DNA of 8,860 nt, taken from contig JALRLQ010000063.1 in NCBI GenBank assembly GCA_023254365.1, positions 1 through 8,860 of the forward strand, written 5' to 3'. The translations under genes were made by a program, and so were the position numbers. Shown piece by piece: positions 7,269 to 8,860 of this stretch. The first letter of the stretch is position 1. Every line of letters starts with the position of its first letter. The notes under the pieces are model-generated. The model was given only the letters and a program-made list of their open reading frames with translations, was not told the DNA's origin and did no database searches. The DNA is from Candidatus Poseidonia sp. GTDB taxonomy: Archaea; Thermoplasmatota; Poseidoniia; Poseidoniales; Poseidoniaceae.

Positions 7269-8609
7269 TCAACCGAGCAGTTCCTGATGCATCTCGATGT
7301 ACTGAATCGTGATATCGCCGTTGTTGAAATCTTCCTCGTCCATGATACGACGGTGCAGGGGAATGAGGTGTTCCACGCCCGTGATCATCGTTTCGTCCAG
7401 GGCCGTCTTCATACGACGAACCGCGTCCTCGCGGTCCCTGCCCCACACCAGCAATTTGGCAAGAAGAGAATCGAAGCAGCCCGGCATTTCGTAACCAGCG
7501 TGAGCGTGGGTGTCGCAACGGATACCGAAGCCGCTGGGGAAATGGCACTCCCACAGGCGGCCGGGACTTGGGACGAACTCCCTCGGGTCCTCGGCATTAA
7601 GACGACACTGGATGGCATGGCCCCGCCACGTGATGTCCTCTTGCTTGAGCGGGAGGGCTTCACCTTGGGCGACACGAATACCAAGTTCGACGAGGTTGTG
7701 TCCGGTGATGAGCTCCGTAACGGTGTGCTCAACCTGAACACGAGGGTTCACTTCGAGGAAGTAAAAATCGCCGTTGGCGTCCCGCAGGAACTCAAACGTG
7801 GCCAGACCCTTGTAGCCAACGGATTCTGCTCCCTTGCACACCAATGCTCCAATTTCGGCTCGCTTTTCATCGGTGAGCCACGGGCCTTCTTCCACGAGTT
7901 TCTGATGGCGCCGCTGGATGGAACAGAAGCGCTCGCCGAAATGAATGGCGTTTTTCCCGTCGGCCAGCACCTGGAATTCCACGTGCTGCGCACCCTGAAT
8001 GTACTTCTCAACGAAAACCCGCTCGTCGCCGAAGGCTGACTTTGCACGAGACTGGCAGAGTTTGAGCGCACTCTCGAACTGGTCGGCTTGCTCAACGATT
8101 TGCATGCCGATGCCGCCACCGCCTGCTGCGGCTTTGATGATCACTGGGTAACCGATTTCATCAGCGAGCGCACTGGCAACATCGGCGCTGGCAATGGGTT
8201 CTGAAGAGCCCTTGGCTGTTGGCAAACCGGCCGCCTCCATGGCGGCTCGAGCCTCAATTTTGTCACCGAGCAGCGTGATGACGCCCGAGGCTGGGCCGAT
8301 GAAGGTGATGCCTTCTTCCTCGAGGCGAGCGACGAAGGCAGCATTCTCGGCCAAAAAGCCGTAGCCGGGATGGACAGCATCGCATTCGAGTTCTTTGGCA
8401 GCTTGAACAACGGCTTCGATGTCCAAGTAGGAGTCGAGCGGGTTGCTTCGGTAGTTCGGGTAAGCGATGTCGGCCATTTGCACCGGAAGCGACAGGCGGT
8501 CTTCTCGACCGTGGATGATGGCCGCCTCAATGCCCATGTCGCGGAGTGTTCTCAAGATGCGAAGAGCGATTTCTCCTCTGTTGGCAATCAGCACCCGCTT
8601 GAAGCCCAT
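7269..8609 (-). CDS. accC: Biotin carboxylase subunit of acetyl-/propionyl-CoA or pyruvate carboxylase
   Basis: This 446-residue protein is close to full bacterial AccC length. It should carboxylate biotin on a separate carrier protein using ATP and bicarbonate. The N-terminal pre-ATP-grasp domain starts FKRVLIANRGEIALRILRT and contains HPGYGFLAENA (80-90). The ATP-grasp region shows Lys117, Lys159, a glycine-rich loop GGGGIGM (163-169), HVEFQVLAD (209-217), SIQRRHQKLVEEGP (230-243), Glu273 and EVNPRVQVEHTVTE (286-299). Glu286, Asn288, Arg290 and Glu294 align with the metal and catalytic residues of the E. coli enzyme. The C-terminal domain holds RLNAEDP (336-342) and PSPGRL (347-352). No BCCP or carboxyltransferase domain is fused, so the true complex (ACC, PCC or archaeal-type PYC subunit A) is undecided. 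ATG 8609 is the only possible start: an in-frame TGA lies seven codons upstream. A TATA-like TCATAGATT is centred about 25 bp upstream, suggesting leaderless translation. Confidence 0.95.
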   Translation of the reverse strand: MGFKRVLIANRGEIALRILRTLRDMGIEAAIIHGREDRLSLPVQMADIAYPNYRSNPLDSYLDIEAVVQAAKELECDAVHPGYGFLAENAAFVARLEEEGITFIGPASGVITLLGDKIEARAAMEAAGLPTAKGSSEPIASADVASALADEIGYPVIIKAAAGGGGIGMQIVEQADQFESALKLCQSRAKSAFGDERVFVEKYIQGAQHVEFQVLADGKNAIHFGERFCSIQRRHQKLVEEGPWLTDEKRAEIGALVCKGAESVGYKGLATFEFLRDANGDFYFLEVNPRVQVEHTVTELITGHNLVELGIRVAQGEALPLKQEDITWRGHAIQCRLNAEDPREFVPSPGRLWECHFPSGFGIRCDTHAHAGYEMPGCFDSLLAKLLVWGRDREDAVRRMKTALDETMITGVEHLIPLHRRIMDEEDFNNGDITIQYIEMHQELLG

Positions 8610-8625
8610 GCCTCTACGGCAGCCG

Positions 8626-8640
8626 AGTCAATCTATGAGC
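8626..8640 (-). promoter_or_regulatory. Possible TATA-like element for the biotin carboxylase/kinase transcript
   Basis: Minus-strand TCATAGATT (about 8629-8637) is centred near 25 bp before ATG 8609, the usual archaeal TATA distance for a leaderless start. AGAGG lies only 1 nt before the ATG, too close for a normal ribosome site. The match to a TATA consensus is weak. Confidence 0.25.
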
Positions 8641-8860
8641 AAAGCGGTCGGTTCTTTCACTTGTTTGTGTTCTCTCAACAGGCCACGCATCGATGAAATG
8701 TCGAGGTTTCAAACATGGAGTCCCATCGTCTTCTTCTTGCCAACCAATCTTGGAAATTCCCAACTGGTTCCGAAGAAAAGAGAACCTGAAAAAGACAAGT
8801 TGCTGGTTATTGATTTCGGTTTTTCGGGGATTTTTGTGATTTTTGGGCCGAAGATTGATA
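8641..8860. other. Gene-free, AT-rich segment with oligo-T tracts at the right edge
   Basis: I see no convincing gene here. The right half is clearly more AT-rich than the rest of the window. It ends in a degenerate series of roughly 9-bp units containing three T5 tracts on the plus strand (about 8812-8847), including two GATTTTTG copies at 8829-8836 and 8838-8845. Such tracts could be an archaeal oligo-T terminator for an unseen plus-strand transcript, or the AT-rich control region of a gene beyond the edge. Short open frames exist on both strands but lack recognisable protein character. Confidence 0.4.

Noticed and set aside
7266..8039. Plus-strand open frame of 257 codons
   Set aside because: It lies entirely antisense to the biotin carboxylase, whose catalytic motifs are unambiguous.
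8614..8859. Minus-strand frame open from the right edge to a TAG just before the biotin carboxylase start
   Set aside because: About 82 codons of Asn/Lys/Arg-rich, AT-biased translation with no recognisable motif. It could be the end of an unseen gene, but nothing supports it beyond the lack of stops.
8698..8860. Plus-strand frame from ATG 8698 open to the right edge (54 codons)
   Set aside because: No ribosome site, no conserved motif, and the later codons fall in the T-rich repeat. It is more likely spacer.
1..8860. CRISPR arrays, transposases, tRNA genes, toxin-antitoxin pairs or prophage genes
   Set aside because: None was found on either strand. No regularly spaced direct repeats, cloverleaf-like elements or mobile-element proteins are visible.

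Overview
The window looks like a piece of a planktonic euryarchaeal genome, most likely Marine Group II/Poseidoniales or a relative. This rests on gene content and general familiarity, not on a marker gene. The clues are an archaeal-type protein built on EF-Tu domain II, a very large secreted beta-rich surface protein, bacterial-looking metabolic genes beside archaeal ones, tight gene packing, moderately high GC, and Shine-Dalgarno motifs on only some genes. No rRNA, tRNA, CRISPR array, insertion sequence or phage gene is visible.

Layout. (1) Positions 1-3087, minus strand: the first 1029 residues of a giant exported surface protein. It has a signal peptide, a MAM/immune-inhibitor-A-like beta-sandwich with a calcium-type motif, and more beta-sandwich regions. 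It runs off the left edge. (2) A 100-bp divergent promoter region. (3) Positions 3188-6325, plus strand: a hotdog-fold acyl-CoA thioesterase, a nucleotide-site-less EF-Tu/SelB-like protein, and a two-helix membrane protein with a long, probably disordered acidic/proline-rich tail. (4) Positions 6327-8609, minus strand, convergent with the previous cluster and only 1 nt from it: a biotin carboxylase followed after 18 bp by a PfkB-family kinase. (5) Positions 8610-8860: no convincing gene. Its right half is AT-rich with oligo-T tracts.

How the genes may work together. Biotin carboxylase is the ATP-dependent half-reaction of acetyl-/propionyl-CoA or pyruvate carboxylase. Its biotin carrier and carboxyltransferase partners are not in this window. 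The thioesterase hydrolyses acyl-CoAs, so both clusters touch acyl-CoA metabolism, but nothing in the sequence links them directly. The kinase belongs to a GGSATY-type PfkB group whose substrate I cannot assign. The surface protein probably serves adhesion or particle and polymer binding.

No clear defence, mobile or otherwise exotic system is present. The items most worth a second look are the GTPase-dead EF-Tu-like protein next to an uncharacterised membrane protein, the biotin carboxylase/kinase pairing, and the truncated giant surface protein.
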